Made by a program: the position numbers and the translations under genes | Origin: Helianthus annuus | Taxonomy: Eukaryota; Streptophyta; Magnoliopsida; Asterales; Asteraceae | Direction: 5' to 3' | DNA: 64,000 nucleotides | NCBI RefSeq assembly: GCF_002127325.2 | Contig: NC_035439.2 | Coordinates: forward strand, 143,369,845-143,433,844 | Part shown: in pieces, positions 46,559-57,432 of the stretch | How positions within the stretch are numbered: position 1 is the first letter of the stretch | Layout of the letters: each line of letters starts with the position of its first letter | The notes under the pieces: generated by a model | Database searches by the model: none | What the model was told of the DNA's origin: nothing | What the model saw: the letters and a program-made list of their open reading frames with translations, nothing else

Positions 46559-46999
46559 TATACAATAACATCGTCTAGTTGAATGAGAAAAGCAACCAAT
46601 CATAAGTTACTACTATACATTAACTTTTATTTTTAATATATATAAAATTTTATTTTTAATATATATAAAATATATATATATAATTGTAACTCCTAACTCC
46701 TAATTAAGACCGCGAGGCCAAGGGAGTGCTTTATCTCTAGGTGATAAAGATCATTACAATAAATTTTATGTACGTAACAAATCCTAACTAGTATACAATA
46801 ACATCGTCTAGTGAATGAGAAAAGCAGCCAACCATGAGTTACTACTATTCATTGACTTCTATTTTTAATATATAAAATATATAATATATAATTGTAACTC
46901 CTAACTCCTAATTAAGACCGCGAGGCCAAGGGAGTGTTTTATCTCTAGGTGATAAAGATCATTACAATAATTTTTATGTACGTAACAAATCCTAACTAG
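46559..46999. repeat. Direct tandem duplication, units of 233 and 208 bp
   Basis: Unit 1 (46559-46791) and unit 2 (46792-46999) share TATACAATAACATCGTCTAG, AAGACCGCGAGGCCAAGGGA and AATCCTAACTAG. They differ by a few substitutions and about 25 bp of AT-repeat length. Confidence 0.85.
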
Positions 47000-47043
47000 T
47001 ATACTTTATCTGGTCATAACTAGTATATTTAGTATTGTTAGAA

Positions 47044-47338
47044 GAGTTAACTGTCATTTACGTCCTTGTGGTTTGTTCACTTTTGCCATTGCAGGCCAAA
47101 TTTCAAAATTGTACCATCCTCCCCGACATTCTCGAAACGTGCCATTTCAGTCCAAAAAACTAACCCTAGTTAAAAAACTCAGTTAGCTCAGGGACGAAAA
47201 TGATATTTTATTCTAGATTTTTTGAACTGAAATGGCACGTTTCGAGAATGTCAGTGAGGAAAATGGTACAATTTTGAAATTTGGTCTGAAATGGCAAAAG
47301 AGAACAAACCAAAGGGACACGTAAATGACACTTAACTC
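47044..47338. mobile_element. Fold-back Mutator-like MITE
   Basis: Ends GAGTTAACTGTCATTTACG and its near complement. Perfect 9-bp duplication TTGTTAGAA at 47035-47043 and 47339-47347. 295 bp. Confidence 0.88.
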
Positions 47339-47802
47339 TTGTTAGAAAGACAAGGTCAACCAGATGAAAAGTGTCTCGAAATACTTGTAACTTTCTCTTT
47401 CAACTGTAAACTTCAGTAGCTACTTGGCCAATCTCTGTCGCAGCTAATCTCTTGCGACTAAGTGCCTCGAGTCAAGTTCGGGCTCAAGCTTATAATGATA
47501 CGAGTCTAGCTGTGTACTCTTGGATCTGAGCTAGAAACTAAAACTTGTATTCGGCTCGCATTCAAGTCAATGTAATAAGTAGTTTCTTGAGTTGACTACG
47601 GCAAACCGTATAGTATTACAAATCCTACAATTTACAAGAGAGATAAGTAACTAAATGAGTATCTTTCTAGAGTGAATATTTATTTATTAATCTGCTGTAA
47701 TAATCAACTATATATTTAAAGTTAGTTGTTGCTACTTAAAACTCATGGGTTAACCGTTAGTATTAAATTAAAAAAAAAAAAAAAACATACCCTACTTTTA
47801 AC

Positions 47803-48119
47803 TAGGATTGTGCTTTAATAACCGATAGACGATTATCGAACCTGAACCCGAACCCGATTAAGGTTTTACCTGAATAAACTGAACCCGATTAAGGATATAC
47901 CCAAAGCCGAATGTAGTTGTATGGATTGGTTAATAGTTTGAATAATTGATAATCAGGTTAACCCGACTGTTGATAATTTGATATACCTGTTAACCGAACA
48001 ACCCGATCCAATTATACCAGACAAAATGAACAACCATGCGAGTAGGTTATTAGTTATGATATGAAACTTAGAAAACCCGAATAACTCGATCTGATTAACA
48101 AACCTGAACAGCACCCCTA
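47803..48119. mobile_element. hAT MITE with AACCCGA-motif interior
   Basis: Starts TAGGATTGTGCTTTAATAAC, ends TGAACAGCACCCCTA. Perfect 8-bp duplication CTTTTAAC at 47795-47802 and 48120-48127. Interior is iterated GAACCCGATTAA. Confidence 0.85.
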
Positions 48120-48205
48120 CTTTTAACGATAGTAATGTTTAAGAATGCGATATTTGACAATACCTCGTACTTCAGGGGCTATTTTGACTTTGATATCTAT
48201 TCAAT

Positions 48206-48690
48206 TAGGGGTGTGTGTGAAACCGAGTAAACCTATCCATAACCGGAAAAGCTGAACCCAAACAAAAACTGACGGTTTGATTTTATGTTTTTGTAAAAGC
48301 TGAATTTTCTGTTCGGTTTCAATTTTGTATGTTATTAAAACCGAACCGAATTTACGGATCTTCGTTTTTAATTTTGAATGTAAAGTAATTTATAAGACTT
48401 TAATCAATTGGGTCACCCAAATATCTTAGCTCAAATCTATAGTAATAATTTAACCATTAAATAACAAAAAGATTTAGTCCGAAAGTTTTAGACCCAAATT
48501 CATTATTCTAGGGAAACTTTTTTCGGCCCAAAAATTTCAAGCCCAAATGGTAAAACCAAAACTAAACGAAACAAACCAAAACAAAAAAAAACCGAAACTG
48601 AATTCAAAACCTCAAAAACCGAATTTTCAGATATGGCTCGGTCTAAGCCCACAACCAACATAAATCGACCCATGTACGCGCCCTAGCTTT
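48206..48690. mobile_element. hAT-like left end with AACCGAA-motif interior
   Basis: Begins TAGGGGTGTGTGTGAAACCG, followed by many AAACCGAA words up to about 48630. The right terminus is uncertain. A 50-bp direct repeat (CCCATGTACGCGCCCTA) spans 48671 and 48721. Confidence 0.4.
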
Positions 48691-48762
48691 CAACTAATAA
48701 AGTTTAGGCCCACAAATGGACCCATGTACGCGCCCTAATTTTCAACTACTAAAGTTTAGGCC

Positions 48763-49065
48763 GATGAGGTAGTGGTGGAGTGGTTGGGGAAAGAATTGAT
48801 ATTCCTTGTGACCCAGGTTCGATTCCCACTCTCCTCATTATTTTCTGCAGCATCCAGGTGAATAGCGAATACGGGTGGCGCCGATTCGACTTGGATGGGA
48901 GGCGAGGTTTTACCGATTATTCCACTGTCGTACCTTCAGGCGGGTGGAGGTCGGGTTTCCACGCATCTGAGGAGAGCCAAGGGGCTGACGGCGGTCGAGT
49001 AGTCGACCTTGGCCACAGCACCCGATGTCACGGTGTTAGCACGTCGTTTCTTACCGTTCAAAAAA
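48763..49065 (+). mobile_element. tRNA-derived SINE, 303 bp
   Basis: A box TAGTGGTGGAGTGGTTGG (about 48769-48786), perfect B box GGTTCGATTCC (48816-48826), tail TTACCGTTCAAAAAAAA. Flanked by AAAGTTTAGGCC (48751-48762) and AAAGTTTAAGCC (49066-49077), a 12-bp duplication with one mismatch. Head and body differ from 34254/38801 but the tail is the same. Confidence 0.85.
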
Positions 49066-49252
49066 AAAGTTTAAGCCCACAAATCGACCCTCGCCATAAT
49101 CTTAACTAATAAAGTGTAGGTTTGGCCCAATCCTTTTCATAAAAAAAACTTTTTTAATAAACGTGCTGGTCCCACAAAAGGTTCACTATTACTTTACTTC
49201 TGTTCAGTCAACCAATGTTATTAATAGTTTACTTTTTGTCACAAAAACGTTA

Positions 49253-49568
49253 GATTATGGTAATGCCCCAACCCTTGGGCGTTTTGCGTCATGTGGCAGC
49301 CCAGTCAGCAATAGGGCATTATGAGGCGTTTTCTAAAATGAGTGTAGTGAGGATGTGGGCATTGTGGAGCATTATGTTAAAAGAGATGTAATAAAATTAA
49401 ATAAAAAATACCATCAAAAAATCTTATTAGACAAACAAAAGGAAGCATGGCGTGGAAAAAAGCACGCCAAAAACAATTTATTTGAAAAAAACGCCCCGGG
49501 GGTGGAAAAAGGGCGTTGTGAGGCGTTTTTTAGGGGAAAACCGCCCAAAAAAACTCACTACCATGGTG
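49253..49568. mobile_element. Tourist-like MITE
   Basis: 316 bp between TTA copies (49250-49252 and 49569-49571), with imperfect ends GATTATGGTAATGCC / CACTACCATGGTG. Interior is rich in GGGCGTTTT / AACGCCC words. Confidence 0.65.
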
Positions 49569-50102
49569 TTAAGAAATAGCCAACTAACTGACATTTATAA
49601 CTTCATGTAGCAGTGCCAACCAAACAGTTGTCATTGTACAAAAGTTCACGGGGTTTCTGATACAAAAAGCAGAACTGGTTTGAGACCAACTGACATTCAT
49701 TTTTACCCAATCCCAACTGTCTTACCTCACATAAATTTCCTTTTTAAAAATGTCAGTTTAATATACATAATAATAATAAGTATAATATTCTTAAAAATAA
49801 TATAACTATTAGTGACAATAATATTTTGTAAAATAAAAAAAAAAAGATGTATAACGGTAAAACTACTAACACCAAAAATGACGTGTTCTAACCGAACTAA
49901 CCGAACTGTTTTGACCTGTAACCCAACCGACCAAAAGAAACCAGTACAAAAAAAAATGGTATTTTTCTTTCTGAAAACGGGAAGTCATCAGTCATGTATG
50001 TATAGGATTGTAAGAGTTCACATTGCGCGATACTCGCATCTCTACAACAAAACAGCGGCCCGGATTATAAACAAAAAGAAATTGACAAAAAAAAAATGAA
50101 GT
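49569..50102. other. Intergenic, 3' side of the DYRK-type kinase gene
   Basis: AT-rich; the part next to 50103 is presumably the 3' UTR of the minus-strand kinase gene. Nothing else seen. Confidence 0.35.
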
Positions 50103-53100
50103 TCAACCGTAGGGAAACGAGAGCCAGGGGTGTTTCAGGGCTTCTCGGGCTGTGGGCCGCCTTCGTGGGTTGATCTCAAGTAAGTTACCGATGAAATCGA
50201 GTAATAATGTATCGGAAACTTGTACGCGTTCTTCCAATGATGTTTCTTGTGGGGTTATGTATTCCGTCTCGTTTGTTTCCTGGACGCATTAAAAGTTTAA
50301 GGGTAAATTACTTTTTGAGTCCCTGTGTTTTAGTGGTTTTAACTAGTTGAGTCCAAAAGCAAAAAGTTTAACGACCTGAGTCCCTATAAGCATTTTTCAT
50401 TAACCATTTGAGTCCTTTTGAGTCCAAATTTTAACCTTTTGAGTCCAATTTTTTGGACTCGAATCGTTATAAAATGAATAAAATTGGACTCAAAACGTTA
50501 TAAAATAAATGGCTAGGGACTCAGGTAGTCAGGTCGTTAAACTTTTTGATTGTGGACTCAAGTGGTTAAAACCACTAAAACACAGGGACTCAAAAAGTAA
50601 TTTACTCAAAGTTTAAAACGAGACGGATATGAGTTTAGAATTAGCTATCTTTTTATTATGATTTAAAAATAAATAAAGAAAGAAACGAACCTCGTTTATG
50701 CGATAAAGATCGAACTCATCCGTGAAATATTTGCTTGTTTCTTGACCCCGTTCTAGCATATCGTAATCAATTGGCCCGAGCATACCGATCACTCGTGCAA
50801 GCAAGAACACGATTTCATCGTTTGGAAATAAAACCTACGTAAATTTAAATAAAACGGCCACAAAAGGAGTCAGGAGGGTTATCGTATGACATTTTCAAAT
50901 AAGTATATTTTTATTTTAGAGTAACGTACACAGATGGTCCCTGTGGTCAACCAAAATTTTGGATTTGGTCTCTAGATTTTCAAAAGTACACAAACGATCC
51001 TTTTGGTTTGCCCTTTGTAACCAAAGGTTTCAGCAGATCCAAGTTAGGGACTAAATGCGTACAAAGTGCAAACCACAAGGACCATCCATGTAACTTTGGA
51101 AAAAGTTGGGGACTACATCCGTTACAAAGTGTAAACCACAAGGACCATACGTGTACTCTTGGAAAGCTAGGGACCAAATCCAAAATTTTGGTCAACCACA
51201 GGGACCATCTGTGTACTTTACTCTTTATTTTATAATATTCTCCAAAATAATAAAAAATAATGATGAAAGATCAAAGTTTTTTAATGAGTTAATAATTGTT
51301 TTCGTCCCTGTGGTTTGTCAAAAATCACTATTTCAATCCATTAGTTTAAAAATTGCGATTTCAGTCCCTATGGTTTCACTTTCATAACCATTTCAGTCCC
51401 TGTGGTTTCACTTTCGTAACCATTTCAATCCATTTATTCTGTTAGTACAGGGACTGAAATGGTTACGAGGTGGACTGAAATGGGTACGAAAGTGAAACCA
51501 CAGGGACTGAAATCGCAATTTTTAAACTAATGGACTGAAATAGTGATTTTGGACAAACCACAGGGACGAAAACAGTAATTAACTCTTTTTTTAATATAGA
51601 CATACATCACCAGATAAGAGTTCAGCTAAGATGCAACCGAGCGACCAAAGGTCAACTTTCTGGTCATACGGAAGGCCGAGAATGACTTCAGGAGCCCGAT
51701 AAGACCGAGATTGCACATATAACGACAATCTATCGCTTTTAAAGCAACTGCTTCCGAGATCAATAACCTTGATCTCACATCGGCTATAGCTTTTGATAAG
51801 AATATTTTCCGGCTTTAGATCACAATGTATTATTCCCAATTCATGCAAGTAATCCAACGCTTCCAAACATTGTCTCGTTATCGCCTGATTTTCAACAAAA
51901 GTCAACATTTCTCATTCAAGAAAAAGATTGACCCATTTGTGTAAATGGGTCAATTTGGTTTTACATTATCTCAAACGGGTCAAATCAATATACGAACCTG
52001 CAGCCTGGGCATGGTAAAATAAGGCTCACTGCCGGATTCTTTATTGTATTTTTGAAATTCGTATAAGTTAGCGCGCAGCAGTTCGCTAACGATGATGAGA
52101 TGTTCCTGTAAAAAAATCAAGAAATTGTTTAATAAATGAGTAAATTGCCATTTTAGTCCCTGTGGTTTGGTCCATTTTGCCAGTTTAGTCCAAAGGTTTC
52201 ATTTTTAACATCTGGATCCAAAAAGGTTTCATCGTTGCCATTTTGGTCCAACTGACTTAACTCCATCCATATCTGTTAAAGCAATTAAGAAAAAGGGTTA
52301 ATAAAAAGAAAAATGAAATGACAAAAATGCCCTTGGCAGCTTTAACAGATATGGATGGAGTTAAGTCAGTTGGACCAAAATGGCAACGATGAAACGTTTT
52401 TGGATCCAGATGTTAAAAATGAAACCTTTGGACTAAACTGGCAAAATAGGCCAAACCACAGGGACTAAAATGGCAATTAACTCTTAATAAATTAAACGAA
52501 AACAGAACGCAGAATGTGTCAACCATCGGATTACGTCTAACTGCTTACATGAAAATAAAAATAATCGTAAAGCCGTAAAATATGGCGCTCATCTGCCGGA
52601 TCATGCTTGTTTACAAGCTTTAAAAGCTTGATTTCATCTAAACTTTGGTCGAAGAAATCTTTTTCGTTCTTTATTATCTTCAAACAAACGTCGATTCCTG
52701 TTTGGAGATCATGTGCTTGAACGACTTTGCTAAATGCAGCCGAACCAAGATACTCCGAAACAACATATCGGGCGCCGATTACGCTGTTTAAAACAATCGG
52801 TAGATCCTTATGCTCTTCAAAACCAGTCCTGCATATTCCATAAAGTCAGCACATTATTAATATAAGAGTAAAATCTCATTTTCGTCCCTGAGGTTTGGCC
52901 AGTTTTGCGATTTTCGTCCAAAGGTTTGTGTTTCGCATCTGAATCCAAAAGGTTTGAAATCTTGCCATTTTCATCTGGCTCGTTAACTCCATCCATTTTT
53001 CTCCGTTAAGTTAGGGGTATTTTCGTCTTTTTTCTTCGTTAAGGGTATTTTTAATATTTGTACATTATGCAAAATGCGTGTACATAAAGCAAAAAAAGAC

Positions 53101-55726
53101 CGAATTGCCCTTTAAGTTAACAAAAAGACGGAAATACCCCTGACTTGACGGAGAAAAAAGGATGGAGTTAACGAGCTGGATGAAAATGGCAAGATCCCAA
53201 ACCTTTTGGATCCAGATGCGGAAAATCAAACCTTTGGACGAAAGTCGCAAAACTGGCTAAACCTCAGGGACCAAAATGGCATTTTACTCTAAAAAAACAA
53301 CCTTAAATATAGCAAACCATGTGTCAACTAACCTGTTTTTCCTGTGTATAATTTTTAACTCAAATACTTCATATTCATCTTCGTTTCCATTCGTTAACGA
53401 TACATCAATGGCATCGCCTTCGTCAACTTTAGCAGCATCGTAATCACTATTTCGGTCAAAGTCAACATCTTTATCGCACATCTTATTCAGCAATTCATCG
53501 GTTCTTTTACAATCCCGTTCATCATCATCATCGCAACTTTTAATCTTCTTCTCGGTATCAAGAAAATCATCCAAAACAATTCCTTTTACACCATCTTCCA
53601 AATACCCAATGGAGGCGGGCCATACTTTATCAAGACGGCTAGTTTTCTCTAATAACGGGTCGAACTCAAGTTCAAGATTGTCGTTTTGGTTCTCTTTCTC
53701 GAAAGTTGTTACAAACTTGTCCTCAGTTTGACCACCGAAAGGGTCTGAATCATCAAAACAAGACGGCATAGCGTAGTCTTCGTCGTTCTCTCTATACCAA
53801 TTCAAGTCGTTTTGCATGTCGAATTCATGGTAATCACGAGCTGTACCGAATTGAGACAATCTATCCGACGAAGCATGAGAACTAGCCCCCCTCATAGTCC
53901 GGATCCCATACGGATTTGTAAATTCTACATAAACCAGACACACATTTGAATCATTGTGGTCAAACAGTCAGTGGCGGAACCAGAACGATTTAGTTAGGGG
54001 GTCATCATAAGCTTATATTCTATACTGGTTCAAATTAGGGGGTCCATCTCTAAGTTTGTTCTTCAAAAACTCAAAATTTATAAATAAAAATTCAAAAAGT
54101 TCCGGTGACCGGAGGGTCAACAGACCCTCCTGACCCCCCTCTGGTTCCGCCCCTGCAAACAGTCAATTTCCGAACTAAACGTCGACAATCTTTTCGAACT
54201 TATTTCAAAAGTCACAATCTTTTAGCATTGCTAGTACAGTAGTACATTCACATAAGTTCAATAAATATTAAATACCCTTGTTTTTTAGTGAATTAAGTAA
54301 ACCATTATTGACTTGTGATCCTAAGTATAACTAATTTGACCACACAACCAACAAACAATTCAACATCATTAATTATTTCCCTCCAAATTCATAAAAATTT
54401 TGACCATTTTCATTTGCCAATTTGGAACTCATAGCTTTCAACAAAAATATAACTCTTATTTTCCAAAAAAAAAAAAAAAAAAAAACAATTTTTTTAATCT
54501 AAGATAAAAACATACAAGAACCTTGACATTAAGGCAAACAAAACAAGATAGCTTGTGGTCCTAAAAATTAAAAGGGTAGTCAAACATAAATCACCTAATT
54601 AACATTATGAATGATTACTTTTCTTAGAGTAAACTGCCATTTTGGTCCCTGAGGTTTGGTCACTTTTGTCATTTTAGTCCAAAACTCAAACCTTTTGCAT
54701 CTGGGTCCCTGTGGTTTCAGTTTTATTGCCATTTTGGTCCAAAAATGAAATCAGGTAATATATGTCTTATAAAATTCTGCAATTTTGTCATTTTCCTCAG
54801 GGGCAAATCAGGTCATATTTGTCTTATAAAATATGGTATTTATTTATAAAAAAGAAATGATCATTTTACCCCTGCGGAAAAGGACAAAATAACAGCATTT
54901 TATAAGACAAATATGACCTGATTTCATTTTTGGACCAAAATGGCAACAAAACTGAAACCACAGGGACCCAGATGCAAAAAGTTTGAGTTTTGGACTAAAG
55001 TGGCAAAAGTGAACAAACCACAGGGACCAAAATGGCAGTTTACTCCTTTTCTTATTTAGTCAAACCAACAAAAAGTCATCAACTTTGGTGATTAATTAAT
55101 CTTCTATAAAATCATAATTTTTTTTCATTTGCCAATTTGGAACTAGTTTTTAACAAGAATCTAACTCTACTATCCAAAAACTCAAAAAAAAAAAAAAAAA
55201 AAAAAAACATTTTTTTAATCTCAGATAAAAACAAACAAGATCCCTGAAATTAAGGCAAACAAGAAAGATAGCCTGTGGTCCTAAATCAGTAAATCCTAAA
55301 CCTGACCAAAATCCAAACATAAATCACCTAAATTAACAATGTAAACAACTGGTTTTCTTGTTTAGTCAAAGCAATGCAGAATAAACTGGTGAGCAATTAA
55401 AAAAAATATAATAAAAATACCAACATTAATAATAAAAGAATTCCTTTTTTATTTACTCAAATAACCAACAAAAACTCACCTGAAGAACCCAAGCTGATGA
55501 ACTCCTGATCAGAAGAAGCATCAGAGGGTGCAAGATCTTGCAGCGGCGGAGGAGGGCGGCGGGGGGCTGCCGGAATCTTGATCGGAGGAGGAAAGAGGAA
55601 ATTGTGGATGTGGGTAGCATCAAGATTGGATTTTTCGAAGAGGTCATCAATGAGTGCAGATTCAGAGGTTGAAAGATGGTTTGTTCTGAGAAATTGGAGG
55701 ACTGATTCGATGTCAGATGGTTCCAT
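50103..55726 (-). CDS. Plant DYRK-type (DYRKP) dual-specificity protein kinase
   Basis: Seven exons join in frame on the minus strand: 55726-55480, 53924-53333, 52828-52549, 52105-51998, 51884-51606, 50834-50691 and 50279-50103 (TGA), 1827 nt, 608 residues. Introns are GT/AG and phases match. The N terminus ([19 protein letters not shown]) looks LisH-like; residues 83-279 are acidic and low in structure. The kinase domain spans about 301-601: nucleotide loop LGSAAFSKV (307-315), Lys330, HCDLKPEN (429-436), DLG (451-453, the usual DYRK form) and activation loop [11 protein letters not shown] (465-475) with the autophosphorylated-Tyr position kept. Length fits the shorter plant DYRKP class (the Arabidopsis At2g40120 type, as I recall). 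Family role: Ser/Thr kinase that autophosphorylates on Tyr, linked to growth and stress control; the substrate is unknown. Six of the introns total about 3.8 kb, mostly transposon. All catalytic residues are present, so the enzyme is predicted active. Confidence 0.9.
50301..50607. mobile_element. Fold-back Mutator-like MITE in the last DYRK intron
   Basis: Ends GGGTAAATTACTTTTTGAG and CTCAAAAAGTAATTTACTC. Perfect 9-bp duplication AAAGTTTAA (50292-50300, 50608-50616). It starts about 20 bp from the acceptor of exon 7. Confidence 0.9.
50919..51223. mobile_element. Fold-back Mutator-like MITE in DYRK intron 5
   Basis: Ends GAGTAACGTACACAGATGG / CCATCTGTGTACTTTACTC; 305 bp almost fully palindromic. 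Perfect duplication TTTATTTTA (50910-50918, 51224-51232). Close relative of 3758-4087. Confidence 0.9.
51286..51585. mobile_element. Fold-back Mutator-like MITE in DYRK intron 5 (second copy)
   Basis: Ends GAGTTAATAATTGTTTTCG / CGAAAACAGTAATTAACTC. Flanks TTTTTTAAT and TTTTTTTAAT fit a 9-bp duplication with T-run slippage. It stops 20 bp from the donor of exon 5. Confidence 0.82.
52138..52483. mobile_element. Fold-back Mutator-like MITE in DYRK intron 3
   Basis: Ends GAGTAAATTGCCATTTTAG / CTAAAATGGCAATTAACTC. Perfect duplication TTAATAAAT (52129-52137, 52484-52492). It fills most of a 443-bp intron. Confidence 0.9.
52866..53289. mobile_element. Fold-back MITE in DYRK intron 2
   Basis: Ends GAGTAAAATCTCATTTTCG / CCAAAATGGCATTTTACTC, arms with GGTTTGGCCAGTTTTGCGA. 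Target duplication decayed. 424 bp of a 504-bp intron. Confidence 0.78.
53969..54155. mobile_element. hAT MITE in DYRK intron 1
   Basis: Ends CAGTGGCGGAACCAGA / TCTGGTTCCGCCCCTG, 187 bp. Perfect 8-bp duplication CAAACAGT (53961-53968, 54156-54163). Confidence 0.9.
54380..55375. repeat. Direct duplication inside DYRK intron 1, one copy hit by a MITE
   Basis: About 54405-54626 and 55120-55370 share TCATTTGCCAATTTGGAACT, a poly-A run, TTTTTTTAATCT(A/C)AGATAA, AATTAAGGCAAACAA and CATAAATCACCTAA(T)TTAAC in the same order. The MITE at 54627-55045 lies between or at the edge of the first copy, so the duplication came first. Confidence 0.75.
54627..55045. mobile_element. Fold-back Mutator-like MITE in DYRK intron 1
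   Basis: Ends GAGTAAACTGCCATTTTGG / CCAAAATGGCAGTTTACTC. Perfect duplication CTTTTCTTA (54618-54626, 55046-55054). 419 bp. Confidence 0.9.
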
Positions 55727-55880
55727 TGTTGAGAGATTGAGGGGTCAAATGTGGTGGAGAGATGGTGGTAATGGTAATGGAGAATCCATGAATACTTTTT
55801 TGTTTTTTTGGGTGTAGAAGGTAGAGACGTGAAAGAAGGTTCTGCAACAGAGAAAGGTTTGTGGGTTGATTATTATATAT

Positions 55881-55893
55881 ACATTTTTATACC
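55881..55893 (-). promoter_or_regulatory. Candidate TATA box of the DYRK-type gene
   Basis: Minus strand GGTATAAAAATGT lies about 155 bp upstream of the start codon, good match to a plant TATA box. Confidence 0.45.
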
Positions 55894-56093
55894 AAGTTAA
55901 AGTTTTCTTTGACAATTTTTCATTTTTTTTTTCATTGATTCACATACATACTATTTAATCATCAAATCGTAAAATACACTAATGTATTTAATTATCAAAT
56001 CTTTGCCATTGATTTACACACATGTATGACCAGTATTAGTTCACTCAGTTCGTAAATACACTAGTGCTCACTCTTAAACTTAATCATATATAT

Positions 56094-56668
56094 ATATATA
56101 TATATAGCGAGGGGCTCATGCGAGAACCACCCTTATTGTGAGAACCTTGAGAACCAATGTGAACACAACCTAAAATAGCTAAAAAAACCTAAAAAAACCC
56201 TAAAAAAACCTAACCCCCACCCCCCCCCCCCAAAAAAAAAAAAAAAAAACCTAACCCCACCCCCCCCCCAAGCTAAATGCTAAAAAAAAAACCTAACACC
56301 ACCCCCTCCCCCCAAAAAAAACCTAAACCCCCCCCCCCCAAGCTAAAATGCTAAAAACTAAACCCCCAAAAAACCTAAAAAAATCTAAAAAATGTTTTTT
56401 GAATTTTTTAATATTTTTTATGTTAAAATCGCTACTTTTAGAAGCCAAAAAAAAAAATTTTAAAAAAAAAGTAAAAAAAAAAAATTTTTTTGGCTTCGAA
56501 AAGTAGCAATTTTTTTATAAAAAATATTAAAAAATTCAAAAAAAAAAATTTTTGTGTGATTTTTAGCTATTTTTAGGCATTTTTGGTGTGTTCACATTGG
56601 TTCTCGCGGTTCTCACAATAAGAGGTGGTTCTCGCATGATCTTCTCCCTATATATATATATATATATA
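56094..56668. mobile_element. (TA)n-anchored inverted-repeat element
   Basis: TA tract, then AGCGAGGGGCTCATGCGAG...CTCGCATGATCTTCTCCCT (56107-56649), then TA tract. Arms share GAGAACC(AA/T)..TGTGAACACA. The interior is low-complexity C and A runs (CCTAAAAAAACC, AAAAAATTTTTT) and is itself partly palindromic. Confidence 0.72.
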
Positions 56669-56906
56669 GTGAAAGTATAATGTACTTCAAGGCTTAACCT
56701 ACATTAACATACATGACAAAAAATATAACGTGCGTTATTATCATAGAACGTGCGTGATTATAGTTCCATGCGTGATTATGTGGTCCCATGCGTGATTATG
56801 TGGTCTCATGCGTGATTATACCCCTGATCCAACGGTTACCATTGTCTCCTACGTGATGTATGATAAGACTTTTTGTATGTTAACCTTACTATATATATAT
56901 ATATAT
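56669..56906. mobile_element. Second (TA)n-anchored element sharing the tract
   Basis: Body 56669-56890 between the TA tract ending 56668 and another at 56889-56906. Ends AGTGAAAGTATAATGTAC and TGTATGTTAACCTTACT are weakly inverted. Interior repeats ATGCGTGATTATGTGGTC-type units four to five times. Confidence 0.6.
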
Positions 56907-57432
56907 GTTTGTCTCCTTTGAAACATTTTTTTTTGACAATTTTACTTTTTTTTCTAAAGTCAATATATATGTGTGCACGTGTGTGTATGTATATGTATGT
57001 ATTTATGTTTGTCTCCTTTGAAAGATAACGTATTTATACCAAGTTTAAGTTTTTTGACAATTTTTCTTTTTCTTAAATCAATGTTTATTGTAGTGGTTGT
57101 GCGAGATACGGGATTATATTTTGAGTAGAGAATTGCAAGAAAGATTACGAGCATTATACAACATAATCACATATGACGGAAATACGAACATAATGAAAAA
57201 AAGCATTTTATATATTCCATTTAAAACCCTCTGGGTAAAAATTAAGAACTATAAATAAAGAATTGTGAAAATCGTTTATGTATATGTATGTAATACGTAA
57301 AATATAATCACATATAGTGAAAAAGATCGAGATGTGATTACATTTAAAACAATAAGTATATTAAATTTGATTTTATGATAAATATTATATCAGGAAAGTA
57401 ATTAAATTATAACCATTTGTTATAAACAAATA

